From positions 1 to 64,000 of the forward strand of contig SAUG01000175.1 in assembly GCA_011316305.1 (NCBI GenBank): a stretch of 64,000 nt of DNA, given 5' to 3'. Below, in pieces: positions 23,060-35,826 of the stretch. The stretch's first letter is position 1, and every line of letters begins with the position of its first letter. The translations under genes and the position numbers were made by a program. This DNA is from Rusavskia elegans. Lineage: Eukaryota > Ascomycota > Lecanoromycetes > Teloschistales > Teloschistaceae. Below the pieces are notes generated by a model. That model worked only from the letters and a program-made list of their open reading frames with translations. It was not told the origin of the DNA and did no database searches.

Positions 23060-23230
23060 TAGATTGACCGTCGAATCGGATTTCGAATCTAGATTAACTA
23101 ATTCGATCCGATTCGGATCGAATCCGAAAATTCAAGTTTTATTTACTAAAATCGTTAAAATATCTTTTACTATATTATAATATTAAAAAACTTTTATTAA
23201 AAATAGAATAATATATCGAAACAATATTTT
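23060..23230 (+). mobile_element. Truncated hAT-like MITE left end
   Basis: TAGATTGACCGTCGAATCGG and the following block resemble the first 100 bp of the TAGACTGG family, but no right end is found and the homology fades near 23230. Confidence 0.45.
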
Positions 23231-23415
23231 TTTCTAATTTTACTATTTTTTGATATAGATAACTAGTTAGATAGTTTTATAATTTTTTTTATTTTTATTA
23301 TATTCGGTTACTATTTCTATTTTTTTTTTAATATTTTATTTTTTAAATATTTTACTTTTTGTTTTTATTTATTTTTTAATTTAAATTTATTAAACTGTAC
23401 GGCAATTTAAATAAA

Positions 23416-23511
23416 ACTCGCGTTAAAATTCGCATTAAAACTCGCGCTGAAATTCGTGCTAAAGGTCGGGTTAAAGTTTATATTAAAATTCGTATTAAAG
23501 TTCGCGTTAAA
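23416..23511 (+). repeat. 12-bp minisatellite, eight units
   Basis: Eight contiguous 12-bp units of the type A-x-TCGCGTTAAA with no length change. In one frame they read as a tetrapeptide repeat, x-R-(V/I)-K (TRVK IRIK TRAE IRAK …). An equivalent eight-unit array sits at 62535-62630 with homologous sequence on its right side. It may be the relic of a repeat-bearing coding sequence in a dispersed repeat, but no longer frame survives around it. Confidence 0.8.
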
Positions 23512-23965
23512 TGAAAATAGATTATACAATCTATACCAAAACTTTATTATATAGATTATTTTAAAGATTCGCGTTAAAAATTTACGCTATAGAATTATAG
23601 ATTAAATAGTTTATACCGAGATTTTAACGCGCTAGTTTGATATAGAAAATAGAAATTATATATAGAGTTTTAATCTATATTTTTAATAGTTAAACGGCTA
23701 GAATTACTTTTATAAATTAATCTATTATATTAAAATACGCATTTATTTTAATAGATTATAAATTCGAGTTTATAATAGTATTTTCTAATATAACCGATAC
23801 GTATAGTAAACTCTAAACCGTCTAGACTAATATGAAATTTTAGATTACTATAGCCTATATAGAGCTAGTATATATTATTCGAATAAAAAAGCGATATCGG
23901 AATTCAATATTAAAAAATTAGATATTTTAACTAATATATTTAAATCGAAAGTAAAATAAAAATAG

Positions 23966-24340
23966 TCCGGCTATATTATCGTTATTTAGTATATTATAGA
24001 AAGATTTCGGTCTAAATAGAAAATGATATATATTACGTTAAAAAGTAGAATAAAATTAGAAATATAATTTCTAAATTAAAAAAAGTTTCGATATAATTTA
24101 ATAGTATTTAGTAGATTACGGAAAAGATTTAATCTAATCAAAAAATAATATCTACTACGCGAAATAATATATTTAATTTAAAAATAATATTTTTAAATTA
24201 AAAGAAGTTTTAATATAATTTAACGCTAATTAATATATCGAAAAAAAGATTCGATTTAAAGAAAAACGATATCTATTATATAGAATAATAAATTAAAAAC
24301 GAAAATAGAATCTATATATTAAAGGAAATTCGATATAATT
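23966..24340 (+). repeat. Tandem units of about 120 bp, three copies
   Basis: Units start near 23966, 24099 and 24221, each closing with (A/C)GATATAATT or TAATATAATT. Shared internal blocks are TAGTATATTA, AGATTCGGTCTAAA-like and GATATCTATTATAT. A single related unit is at about 541-690. The array is cut on the right by a MITE. RIP has blurred the units. Confidence 0.55.
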
Positions 24341-24662
24341 AGATTGGCCGGTTCGGATCGGATTTCCGTCGAACCGTCGGATATCCGATCCGATTTTAGT
24401 ATTCCGACTCAGATCCGATCCGATTATATTATATATTTAATTTATTATTATTTTTATATTTCAATATAGATAATATATCCAAATAATATATTTAGTCTTA
24501 CTACAGACTTTCTAGCTAGCGTGGTTAATTAATTAATATTTTTTTAATAAAATCGTAAAAAAATTATACTAGCTTTATACTTTTATACTAGTATTTAGCG
24601 TTTTTTCGGATCGGGTCGGATTAGCTAATTCGGGTTCGAAATCCGATCCGACGGCCAGTCTA
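24340..24662 (-). mobile_element. hAT-like MITE (TAGACTGG family)
   Basis: The element opens TAGATTGGCCGGTTCGG and closes GACGGCCAGTCTA, with a perfect octamer GATATAAT on both sides. At 323 bp it lacks the extra subterminal repeats of the 450-bp members. Confidence 0.85.
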
Positions 24663-24690
24663 GATATAATTCGGCTAGAAAAGCTATTAT

Positions 24691-25108
24691 TAGACTGGCC
24701 GTTTCGGGTCGGATTTCTATCGAACTATCGGGTATCCGACCCGATTTTAGTAGCCCGACCCGGACCCGATTCGAGTTTTAGTAGGTCGAATTCGGATCGG
24801 ATTATTTAATAACCCGATTCGGATTCGATCTAATTAATTAATATATTTAATATATTATTATATTAATATTTTAATAATAATAATATATTAAAGTAATATA
24901 TTTTACTTTACTATAGATTTTCCAGCTAGTATAGTTAATTAATTAGAATTTTTTTAGTAAATTTATATAAAAGTTATACTAACTTTATACTTTTATACTA
25001 AAGCTTAACGTTTTTTCGGGTTGGATCGGATTAGCTAACCCGGATTCGAAACTCGGCCGGGTCGAATTAGCCAATCCGGGTTCGAAACCCGACCCGACGG
25101 CCAGTCTA
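24691..25108 (-). mobile_element. hAT-like MITE (TAGACTGG family)
   Basis: Ends TAGACTGGCCGTTTCGGG and ACGGCCAGTCTA are flanked by a perfect octamer GCTATTAT. The right part carries a doubled CCCGGGTTCGAAA-like subterminal block. It stands only 28 bp from the previous MITE and in the same orientation. Confidence 0.88.
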
Positions 25109-26002
25109 GCTATTATTTAATAATAACTAAAAAAGACGGTTATAATAATACGGATTAATTTATTTAGAAAATAGTAAATAAAATTAAAAATTTTAGACTA
25201 GTAATATTACTATACTAAATAAACTATCTGGTAGCTAGATATAAATTCGAGATAAACGAATTAGTAATATCGAAATATTTATATAAAAATAGAAATAGAG
25301 ATTTAACTATTTAAATAACTATAAAAGTCTATTTATTCGGATTAATAAAAGATAAAATTTCTTTATTAAAAGATTTTATAACCTTTTTATTTATTTTACC
25401 GTTAACTAATTTTTTAGTTTTTTATAAATTTATTTCTATATTCGCTATAGTCGATAAATTTACTACTTTCAAATATTAATTTATCGCTACTTCTATTTAT
25501 AGAGAAAATAAATAACGAGTTTCGTAATATATAGATATATATAAAATTCTATAATCTATAATATATTGTCTAACAGTATACTATTCCAATTTTAGTCTTT
25601 ATAAAATTATTAAAATTAATATTTTCTGATAAATCGTTCGCCGGTTTATTAGACGATATTATAAAATAAAAAGGCGATATAATTATATACGATTAATCGT
25701 TCGGATTTTGATTTTAATCTTTTACGAATCTAACGCTAGAGACGCTAATTTAATCTGATTACGTAATTATTTGATATTCAACTATTTTACCGAGAACTCG
25801 AATTTAAAATTCTCGAAAAAGCTAGATCTGGACTAAAATTCAGAGGGAAATCGTAATTTATTTAACTTTAATTAATTTAAATTACTTCGATTCAACCAGC
25901 TATTTTAAGCCAGGAAAATCTACTATATAAATCTATTATATAGGAACTTTGTATAAAAATCGATTTTATCGATAAAAAAAACTTAAATATTAAAATTAAC
26001 TT
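25109..26002. other. RIP-degraded relic of unknown origin
   Basis: Around 25180-25420 one frame reads RLVILLY, INYLVARYKFEINELVISKY and then ITIKVYLFGLIKDKISLLKD between stops. This looks like decayed coding sequence but matches no family I can name. The rest is AT-rich without features. Confidence 0.35.
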
Positions 26003-26111
26003 TCGAAAAATTCGAACTCCCGACCCGCTGGATTAATTTCGTTAACTTCGAAGAGCGCTGGATCCGTTAGGTCTTCAAGTCACGCAGCGTTGCTACTACG
26101 CCATCTAGGCC
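26003..26111 (-). other. tRNA-like sequence, probably a SINE head or tRNA relic
   Basis: On the minus strand TGGCGTAGTAGC (about 26103-26092) resembles the polymerase III A box, with a GGCG/CGCT D-stem. GGGAGTTCGAATTTTTC (about 26022-26006) resembles the B box and T arm; its stem becomes perfect if three T are read as RIP-changed C. A GACTTGAAG segment looks like an anticodon loop. The acceptor strands do not pair and the anticodon stem is poor, so it is not a working tRNA. The block keeps about 50 % GC in AT-rich surroundings. No second copy was seen. Confidence 0.45.
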
Positions 26112-26378
26112 AAAAAAACGATATAGAAAATTATTTTATCTTTCTATAATATATTATTATAAATAGAATTTTTAGAAAATAATATATCGCTAGTATAATA
26201 TAGTAGATTTTAACGACGAAATATAATATTCATTTTTAAATTACAAAACAGATAATATATAGCTTAGATATTAACTTTAAAAAGAGCTTTGAAAATTTAT
26301 TAATAATAATATAAACGAAAATATTTTAATAACGCGAAGATTCCTCGAATATAATTTTATAATAAAGTTAATAACCAC

Positions 26379-26833
26379 TAGACTGGCCGTCGGGTCGGGT
26401 TTTAAATTTAGATTAGCTAATCCGATCCGATCCGAATCGGGTTAGATAAAAATATAATCTAACCCGGCTAGATTTTAAACCCGGGTAAAATAACCCGATC
26501 CGACCCGAAAAAATACTAAGTTTTAGTATAAAAGTATAAAGCTAGTATAACTTTTATATAAATTTATTAAAAAAATTCTAATTAATTAACTATACTATCT
26601 AGAAAGTCTATAGTAAAACTAAATATATTATCTCGATATATTATCTTTATTAATAAATTAAAATAATAATATATTAAATATATTAAATAATCGAGTCGGG
26701 TCCGGATTAGGTTACTAAATAATTCGACCCGGATTCGACCTACTAAGACTCGAATCGGGTCCGGGTTAGATTACTAAAATCAGGTCGGGTATCCGATAGT
26801 TCGACGGGAATCCGACCCGAAACAGCCAGTCTA
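26379..26833 (+). mobile_element. hAT-like MITE (TAGACTGG family)
   Basis: The termini are TAGACTGGCCGTCGGG and ACAGCCAGTCTA, with a perfect octamer ATAACCAC on both sides. At 455 bp it is a full-length member and one of the least degraded. Confidence 0.9.
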
Positions 26834-28239
26834 ATAACCACGAAGAAATATTAATTCTAGATTTTTTTATATTTACCTTCGGAAAAATACTAAATAAAAG
26901 TTGATACTATTAATTTATAGGAAAATATTAATTTTAATCGCGTTATAAATATTTTCTAAAAAAAGAAGTATTTTTATAAATCGATAAATCTATTGATTAG
27001 AAAAAAAATAGATTCGGCTAACTATTTATATAAAATTCGAAGTCAATTTTCCGCGAAAGTAGATTTAAATTATATAAATAAGATTTATTATTAGATAAAA
27101 AAAATTATTTTCTATTTAATATCCCGGGCTATAAACTATATAATTATTTTAAAAAAAAAAGAGTTCTAATAATAGTTTAAAGCTAAATTTAGATCGAAAT
27201 TGAAAGAAAAGATTACTAAAAATAGAAGTAAATATAAAAAGAAAGTAAATTTCTTAAAAAAATAGATCACTAAATTTATAATATCTGAAATTTATTTTAT
27301 AAAGAGTTTTTAAAATCTTTTTCTTTCGAAAATAATAAAAACGAAAAGATAGGCTATAAAATAGCTACTTTAAATAAGAATTCTACTAGTAAACCATTGC
27401 TTTTTATTATATTCTAGATTATATATTCCGGCATTTTATTTTATATAACTAATTAATTTTGACTATTTAGACAATCTACAATCTATATCAAACGGTAAAT
27501 AATTGAAGTTAAAAATAAACAATTATATATAAATTAATATAAGACTGATATATTATAAATATCAGATTTTATTACAATAATATATATTAATATCTTTTAT
27601 ATTCCTTTTTTCGGAATTTATTTTCTATTTAGAAAACTATATTAAATAAAATCCGATCGATTATTTTAATAAAAATTGCCTTTAGATAAATAATAAATAA
27701 AATAAATAAACTATTGAAAATAAAAGGTATAGAAAAATCTATATAGTTTTAGTAATTATAAAAGTTTTCGAAAAATCCATTTTTTCTATTATCGAATTTC
27801 TATATTTACTAATTTATCCAGTTTTATCAATTTCCGAAATTTTTATTTAGATTGATATTTAGACTAACCTTTCTACTGACATTTTAAAAAAACGAATATT
27901 AAAAAGTATAAATATAATCTATAATATAAACGCATTTATTACTTCGGTTTAATAGTAATAATAAAAGTTAATAAAATTACTAATCCAATAAAACTAATTC
28001 TAATAGTTTGAATTTTTAATAGAATCTATAACGTCTGCGCTAAAGTGAAAATAATAGATAATAAAAAATACTATATTAGTAATTGTAAGTTTAAATTCTA
28101 TATCTAGTTTTTATCAATATCTACGATTTATTCCTACCGTTTTAAAGAGATTATAAATATTTTTTATTAATTATCTATATTTATTTACGCTCTAATCAGA
28201 TTTTACTAATAAAATCTAAAAGTAATTATTATATAGTTC
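26834..28239. other. RIP-degraded DNA with no recognisable gene
   Basis: AT-rich sequence. I see no LTR, MITE end, tandem array or protein motif. Confidence 0.4.
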
Positions 28240-28345
28240 TAGATACAAGTTCTGCTACCGTATATTCAATACTAATATATCAACGTTTGATTTATTTACC
28301 GAACCACTAGGTATCAAAATCAAAACAAGTAATTATATTATATAG
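28240..28345 (+). repeat. Right-end fragment of E
   Basis: About 100 bp match the last part of E: ACAAGTTCTGCTACCGTATA, CAACGTTTGATTTATTTACC, GAACCACTAGG and CAAAATCAAAACAA. Nothing of the left 900 bp is present, which would fit a 5'-truncated retroposed copy or a deletion. Confidence 0.7.
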
Positions 28346-28812
28346 TTTTAGTTTATTAGAAAAATATTAACGAATTTTAAATTAATATAAAGTTTAAAGC
28401 TATTTATTTTGATAATATTCTAGAATTTCTAGATTATATCAAAAAATAGAATATTTCCGTTAGTATTTTATACTAAACTATCGAATTATATTATTTTAAT
28501 TAAAATAACAATATTTAACGATATATTTATACCATAGAAACTAATATTCGAACTATATTAAATACAACTAATCTACTAATAGAATTTTAATCCGAGATAA
28601 TAGAATCGGATATATATATTAGAAATCGAATTGGAAATAACTTTAAAATTAATGAATAGCTAGTTATATTATAAAAAATATTTAATATAATTAGATCTTC
28701 GATCGATTACTTTAGAATCTATAATTATCAATACTATTTATCTATATAATTAGGGTTACTATTAATATATAGTAGTCGAAATAAATTTATAGATCGAAAT
28801 AGAATATATATT

Positions 28813-29426
28813 CATCAGCATTTTCTAAAACCGGTTTAAAGCCGGTTTCAGCCGTCTTAGCCGTCTTAGCCGGTTCTCAGCCGGTACGGCTGAAAGCGAT
28901 TTATAAACGGTTTATTAGCCGGTTTCAGGTATACCCGAAGCTACGTAGCTACGCGGCTAAGACGGCTAAGACGGCTAAGCGTCTAAAACGGCTAAAAAGA
29001 TTTAAAGATTCGATTTTAAATTCGTTTAAGTTTTTATTAGTAGTTAGTAGGCCTATATACGCCTATATATAACGCTAGGCTAGCTTTATCTAAATCGAAA
29101 ATATTAGGTTTCCTTACTAGAATCTAACTAGATTAGGTCTAGTATAGTTTATTAAATAGATATTCGATTTCCGTTATTCTCGCTTTTAGCGGCGGCTGTT
29201 AAACTTTATTTTCGAGGAAGGTTATATAGGTTTATTTTTAGCTTATATATAGATCCTATTTTAGACTATTTACTAAATAGATATTCGTACTATAGATACT
29301 ATTAGAGTTCTAATCTATCGAAAATCTACTTTTTAGATTTTTAGATTATTTGGATTTTTGGATTATTTGGATTAAGATAGCTGTCAGCCGGTCTAACCTG
29401 AAAATCTATTTTAGGATTCGCTGATA
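28813..29426 (+). mobile_element. TATCAG-family TIR element, copy 1
   Basis: It starts CATCAGCATTTTCTAAAACC and ends TAGGATTCGCTGATA; the inverted end reads TATCAGCGAATCCTA. At 614 bp it matches 56090-56710 throughout. Subterminal blocks of repeated AGCCGTCTT and the inverted AAGACGGCT can fold into a strong hairpin. It is non-coding, so probably non-autonomous. The target site is not clear at this copy. Confidence 0.75.
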
Positions 29427-29573
29427 TTTTCTTCGGCTATTATAGTAAAATTGATTTTTAATATTACTTTTAGATTTCTAATATAAAGTCGATATATAAA
29501 GTTTATACTATTAGATTCGCCGAAAATATAAATGAAATATTAAATTTAATTTCGATATCTAGATATATATGAG

Positions 29574-32095
29574 CGCCAAACGCGTTATATAGACTTTAGA
29601 AATATAATTAGAACGTTTAGAGACGAAGCTCGCCGTCTAGTCGCTAGAACGTCGCTAGCGTATCGGATTTCGATTCTTTTCCGCTTTTTTTCTTCCTTTA
29701 TTACTAGGCTATATTCTAGTTTTTCTAGAATATAAATTAGTTCTGTAATATATCTTTCGTCTAGTTTATAATTATATACTATTTTAGAAATACCCCGTTT
29801 TAATAGTTCTAACTTATTATTTAAACGTTTTTAATTCGATATATATTATTTACAATATATTTATATTAATATCGATACGTAGTATTTATAGTAGTTATAG
29901 CCGTAGTAAAACCTTTTAGATAGGACTATATTAAGCTAGCGCTAAAGTTATTAAACCGCGGATCATAGATAATATAGATTAATCTACTAAATATTACCTG
30001 TCTATACCGAAGATATTCTATAAATTAAATCCTAGATTATTTTCTAGTATTTAGAAAACCTAATCGAAACCTTATAGTAACCTCGTTGCTAGCGCGTCGA
30101 GAGACTATATTATTTTCGGCAGTTAAATCTATAAATAGCAGCTATCTAATAGTTAGTTATAGTCTAATAGAAATATTTTCTCGAAGATTTTTATCTCTAG
30201 AAAATCTAATCCCGATTAGCCGTCTAATAGTAGTAATAACCCGAATAACCCGAATAATAATAGAGATAACAGCGACGATTCCGTTAATAATAAAAAGCTT
30301 CGAACCTTAGAGGCTTAAATAGTAGTAAAAAGAAAACTCTTTTAAAGATACGTTATAGAAAAGAAACTCTTTATATAATAGATAGAAATTATATTCTAGA
30401 TAATAATTAGCCTTTTTTTAAACTAGCTATTAGATATTCGCGAACGCTTTAAATTTCGTTAAAACTTAAAACTAAAAAGCCTAAAAGATACAGCGATAAA
30501 ATAATTTTTAAAAAGTATTATAAATAGATCGAATTCTATAGAGATTAGTCCTATAAATATAATACTTTATCTATCTATATAGATTAAATTTAATAGACCT
30601 AGAACTTTATTAAAGATTAGAAATTAAACTATTAATTCGAAAAAAAAAATCTTTTATTAATAAAAATACCTTTAATAGTATATTGTAGGATAAATTTATA
30701 AATTTTCTTCTAAATTTTACTACCGATTCTAAATTTTTTTTATTAGATACCGCGATAAAGTATTTTCGTATAATCTAAAATAAAGATTAAAATATTCTAG
30801 AATTCTATAATTTTTTTATACTACTAGAAATCTAGCTATTTCCTTTATCGGAAAAATAGTATTCGATTTTTTTTTAAAAAAATTCGTCTAGAATTATAGC
30901 GTACTATACGCGTTTATAACGCGAAATTAAAAGATTTCAGCTGTAATAAATAGATAGTTTAGGCTATTTAGTAGGAAAATATAGATAAAACGACGTCGAA
31001 TTAATAGTAGAACTTTTTTACTAATAGATTTTATCTGCCGCTATATAGTAAAAAGAATTCTTAAAAATTTTAAAACCGAAACCGGAAAAGCCGATTATAG
31101 GATAATCGAAATAGTATCGATAGAAAAGATATTTCTAATATCGATAATAGTAATTTTAGAAAATATAAATAAGAAAATAAATCTAGTATATACTTTATTT
31201 ATAGTAGTATAGATTATTAGTCTAAAAGTTACTCTAAAAACTAGAACTAAGGCTAGAATAATCGGAAATATAATGACTTTCGTAGTATAATAATAGGGTT
31301 TTTAAAAGGCCTACCGTTAATACGACGAAAGGTTATCCTAGTAATATAATTTCGTTAAAAAACGAAAGGAATCTATTATAGCTTCGATAATAATCTATAA
31401 TAAATAAATTTAAGTAAAAAATAGCCTTCTGATAAAAATATTTATCGAGTTACTAGTAAAAGAATATAGTAGAAATAAAATATTTCTAGACCTAAAGTTC
31501 TGGATTAATATCGGTTTTTTATTATTTGTTATTTAATATAACCTAGAGCCCGTCTAAAAAATAAAGAAATTCTATTTTTAATAAATTAGAAATTAGTACG
31601 CTGCCTGCTATAAAGTATATAATTTAAACTAGATAATAATAAATTATTAAAGCTGTCGGAAAATAGATATATCGCGATTCTATATTTTAGATATAACCGA
31701 TAAATATAATATCTTTCTAAATATACGAGTTTAATATAAAATATATATAGTTATAGATCTAAAGTTAAAGTAATAGCGAATTTATATCTAAAATAAAGTA
31801 ATATAAAATAACTAGATAGGTAGAAAACGTTTAACCTATTTTAGTATCGATTTATCGATAGTTTTTATTCGTATATTACAGGTCGAAATATATATATTGA
31901 TATATATAATATCGATTACCATTAAATATATTAGATCGGATATTAATACCGTGGTATATATAAAATCTAATAATAATACCGCTATATAGACGGGAGCTAA
32001 CAGCGATAAAGAAAAAAATAATAAAAATATATAACGAGCCGAGCCGATCCCGAAATCTATATATAAAGAAATCGAAGTTTATAATATAAAATTAG
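29574..32095 (+). pseudogene. gag (and possible protease) relic of the Gypsy element
   Basis: The start reads like a gag N-terminus: IQTLE, QLERLETKLA, QSLERRQRIGF, read through RIP stops. The same stretch recurs at 59240-59480. A capsid-like region with SNPD and NNPNNPNNNRD follows near 30200. Beyond 31200 the content is too decayed to name; protease would be expected there. The 74-codon open frame at 30086-30310 is on another frame and is not the real product. Confidence 0.5.
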
Positions 32096-32504
32096 TATTA
32101 CGTCCACGATTCCACAGAGGTTCTCTGAAAGATTAGTTAGATAAACGAGTCTAATTATCTATAGCCGTCTATAGCCGCTATAATCGCTTTTCCTAACGGG
32201 ACTTTTAGTAGATAGCTACCTATCGGTCTTTACGGCTACTTTTACTATATATATCGTTTATTACTTCTATAGATAGTTTCCTTTATTAGTTATTAATATA
32301 ATTATTAAATATATTTCTACTATTCTCTTTTTAATTACTTTATAATAAAGATACTTTATAATATCGTAACCGTACCTCTGCGGCTATATAGGATTAGTTA
32401 TAATAATCTATACTAGAATTTTTTTACTATTTAGTAGTTCGGACTATATCTACGGCTATAATTAGACTCGAGTATAACGCCCTTTAATATATAGGGATAT
32501 TATA

Positions 32505-35417
32505 CTTTAACGATTTATTATATTAATTTCGTTATCCCGATCTATAAATTAAAGCGATACTATTAAAGTAGTAATATTAAATATCTATAAAGAAAAAAAA
32601 GAATCTTTAAAGCTATAGGTTATTTAGATAAATATCTACTTTATATTATATATAAACCAGTTTCTAAATAAAATAGTTAAAATTTTATTTATAATATTAT
32701 ATCTAGAAGGGACTACCTTTAATTAAATTTAGTTTCGAATAGAAGATTACTTTAATAACCCGGAAGGATAGAAAGAAAATAAAATTTTATAGATTTTCTA
32801 TATCTTCGGTAATTTTATTATAGCTATAAAAAAAGCCTTTAGAGATAATAATAAAGATAGGATAATAGAAAGAAAACTAATAGTTTTAAAATAGTAGAAG
32901 TAGGTAGCTATCTATATTATTTAGTTTAGAATATTAGTTTATAAAATAGATTAGAAAAACTTAGCTTTAAAAACCTACTTCTATAAAGAACTCTAGATAA
33001 AAGTTAAAGAAGCTATAGTAGCGATCGAAAAACCAGATTTATTAGTAGATTTTATTAAATTTACGATAAAAATCGATACTAGATAGTATAAAATATACTT
33101 AGATAAATAGGCGTTTAGTAAAATAGGATCCGCTAAAAAAAAGCCTAGAAGAAACCCGATAGAGCTCGATACTACCGAGACTAGAAGATCGCGAACTAAA
33201 GTTTATTATTTATATAGAAAAACGGGATATCTTAAAAGAAATTATCTAACTAAAGAAATAACTAAAGTAATTAAATACTTTTTTAAAATAATAGAGGAAT
33301 TATCTAATAAATATATAGCGAAAAGCTAATTAACCTACTATAATAATAATTACCCTATTTATCTATTAGATAAAGAAGAGATAGGATAGTATTTTAAAAA
33401 ACCAAGGAAAGCGTAGGAAATAAACCTAATATTAGATTTTAAACTATATAAAACTAAAAGACCTCTTATAGTAGCGCTTAAAATTAAAATCGGAAATTAA
33501 TAAATAATAGCTCTTATAAATAGAAAGGAAGATAATAAAGTTATAAAGGGATTCTATAATAAAATTAAAGGATACCTTTATAGATAAATAATAAAAAATA
33601 ATAGAATCCTCGATATCGAAGTTAAAATAAAATACGGATTAATTAGATTAATAAATTTTACTATAATCGAAATTTAGAAAAGTTATATTATTTTAGAAAA
33701 TAAATAAAAAGAATCGATTTTAGAAAAACTAATAGAAAAAAGTACCGTCGGTAAAAAAATAGAACTATAAATAATATATTTTCTAGTCTATAAAAATCTT
33801 TTATATAAAGAAATAGACGAAATTTTAATAGCGAACTATAGAAATATTAAAGACTTAGATACTAAATTTAAAAAAGGCGGAAAAGTTTAGAAAATAAAAA
33901 TTTAAAAGAAATACTATTACTTCCTTTAATAACTTATTAAAAAATATAATAAAAGTAGAAAAATAATCTAATAGCTTTAGATAAATAATATTAGAAAGAT
34001 ATACTAGAATATTATTAAAACTATAGATAAAATCGAATATTATAAACTAAACCAGGTAGATTAGAATAAAGAAATACCGAACCTAATATTAAGTATTTAA
34101 TTAAAAGATAACGAATTCGACTAGTACCTAACTTTATTATTATAAAATAAAATAGTAGCTAATAAACTAGATTTAGCGAGACTATTAGAGGAAACCGAAG
34201 TGATTTATAATATAGATATATAATTTAGATACTAGAGATAGCAGAGAAAAAGCCTTTCGTTAGACCTTTTTTATAAACCCGCAGTCTCTAGAGATTAAAA
34301 GAAATTAATTTCTTTTAAAAACCGATCTAGATTATCCGAATTAAATATAGGTATTAATTTAATAGACGCCTTTTATACGGCTGGCGTAAAACTAACGGAG
34401 GTATAGAATATAATAGGATTATTAAGTTTATTAAAACGAAAAAGTACGTATTACTTTTAAATAATAAGATTACTTTTACGCTTATCTAAAACGCGGTAAT
34501 AAATAATAAAACGTTTTTATTTTTTAAAGAATCGACGGAAATCCGACTTTTAGGCTAGGCGTTTATTACGAATTTTCTTTTCGGAATTAAAAAAGGATTC
34601 GATATAATAGTAAATCTCGGAATATTTATTAAAAATATCCGTAATATTAGAACGAAATTTATTCTTTTTATTTTTAAAACGCTTTCTTACGTAAGTTAGT
34701 AGAAATAGAAAAGAAAAGTTAAATATAATATATAGATAGTATTAGATATTAAAAAGTTATAAAATTTCTAAATCCGAGTATATTTACTATAGATATTCCT
34801 ATTAATCTCGACCTAGACTGACCGTTTCGGGTCGGGTTCCTATCGAACCGTCGGGTATCCGACCCGATTTTAGTAATCCGACTCGGACCTGATCTAAATT
34901 TTAGTAAGTCGAATCCGGATCGGGTTATTTAATAATCCGATCCGGACCCGACTTAATTATTTAATATATTTAATATATTATTATTTTAATTTTTTAATAA
35001 AGATAATATATCGAGGTAATATATTTAGTTTTACTACAGACTTTCTAGCTAGTATAGTTAATTAATTAGAACTTTTTTAGTAAATTTATATAAAAGTTAT
35101 ACTAGCTTTATACTTTTATACTACGGTTTAGTATTTTTTTAGGTCGGGTCGGATTAGTTAACCCGGGTTCGAAACCCGATCCGACGGCCAGTCTATCTCG
35201 ATCTTATACTCTTTTAAAGGATTACGGGTATATAGTAAATAAAGAAAAGGTATTACGATCTCTTTTAACTAGATATAGCGAAATAACTTTAGTCGATTTC
35301 CTTTTTAAAAACGTATAATAGAGGTATTAATAAAAGAAAAAAAAGAGGGAAAGAAAACTCTTTTTATATTCTATAGACGGATTATACGCTAGATAAAAAG
35401 CGATATAGGAAAGGCTG
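32505..35417 (+). pseudogene. gag/protease-like relic with fully RIP-converted zinc knuckle
   Basis: Gag-like wording appears around 32790-33120 (IFGNFIIAIKKAFRDNNKDR, KPDLLVDFIKFTIKID). At about 33201-33245 the frame reads YYLYRKTGYLKRNY, which has the spacing of a CCHC knuckle (C-x2-C-x4-H-x4-C) with every Cys and His replaced by Tyr. These are single G-to-A or C-to-T changes. ALINRKEDNKVI at about 33505 sits where a gag-pol protease DSGA motif would fall, but that is weak. The remaining 3' part is unidentified. Not functional. Confidence 0.6.
34814..35195 (-). mobile_element. hAT-like MITE inside the gag-type LTR-alpha element
   Basis: It runs from TAGACTGACCGTTTCGGG to GACGGCCAGTCTA. Flanking octamers TCTCGACC and TCTCGATC differ by one C/T change. 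Length 382 bp. Confidence 0.87.
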
Positions 35418-35826
35418 TATTACGTCTATAACTCTATAGAAATTCTCTAGAAAATTAGTTAGATAAACGAGCCTAATTATCTATAGCCGCCTATAGTCGT
35501 TATAGCCGCCTTTTTTAACGAGACTTTTAGTAGACGGCTACCTATCGGCTTTTACGGCTACTTTTATCATATATATTATTTATTACTTCTATAGATAGTT
35601 TCTCTTATTAGTCGTTAATATAATTATTAAATATATTTCTACTATTTTTTTCTTACTTATTTCGTAATAAAAATACTTTATAATATTATAATCGTATCTC
35701 TATAGCTATATGGAATTAGTTATAATAATCTATATTAGGATTCCCTTACTATTAAATAGCTCGGACTACGTCTACGGCTATAGCTAGACTCGAGCGTAAC
35801 GCTTTCTGATATACAGAGACGTTACA

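Larger units (their letters stand above)
32096..35826 (+). mobile_element. LTR-alpha retrotransposon, gag-type, plus strand
   Basis: LTRs of 409 bp at 32096-32504 and 35418-35826. The pentamer ATTAG is perfectly repeated on both sides (32091-32095, 35827-35831). Interior: CTTTAACGATT primer-binding start, gag relic with zinc knuckle, a possible protease remnant, then about 2 kb of unidentified sequence, ending in AAAAAGCGATATAGGAAAGGC. No reverse transcriptase or integrase motif was found. A MITE sits at 34814-35195. Confidence 0.9.

Noticed and set aside
26003..26111. Functional tRNA gene
   Set aside because: Acceptor strands do not pair and the anticodon stem is poor, so only a tRNA-like relic or SINE head is claimed.
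28830..28990. Possible CRISPR-like array of AGCCGTCTT repeats
   Set aside because: Units are 9-12 bp without spacers and are part of a TIR element found twice.
30086..30310. 74-codon open frame on the plus strand
   Set aside because: Lies out of frame with the gag relic of the Gypsy element that covers this stretch.
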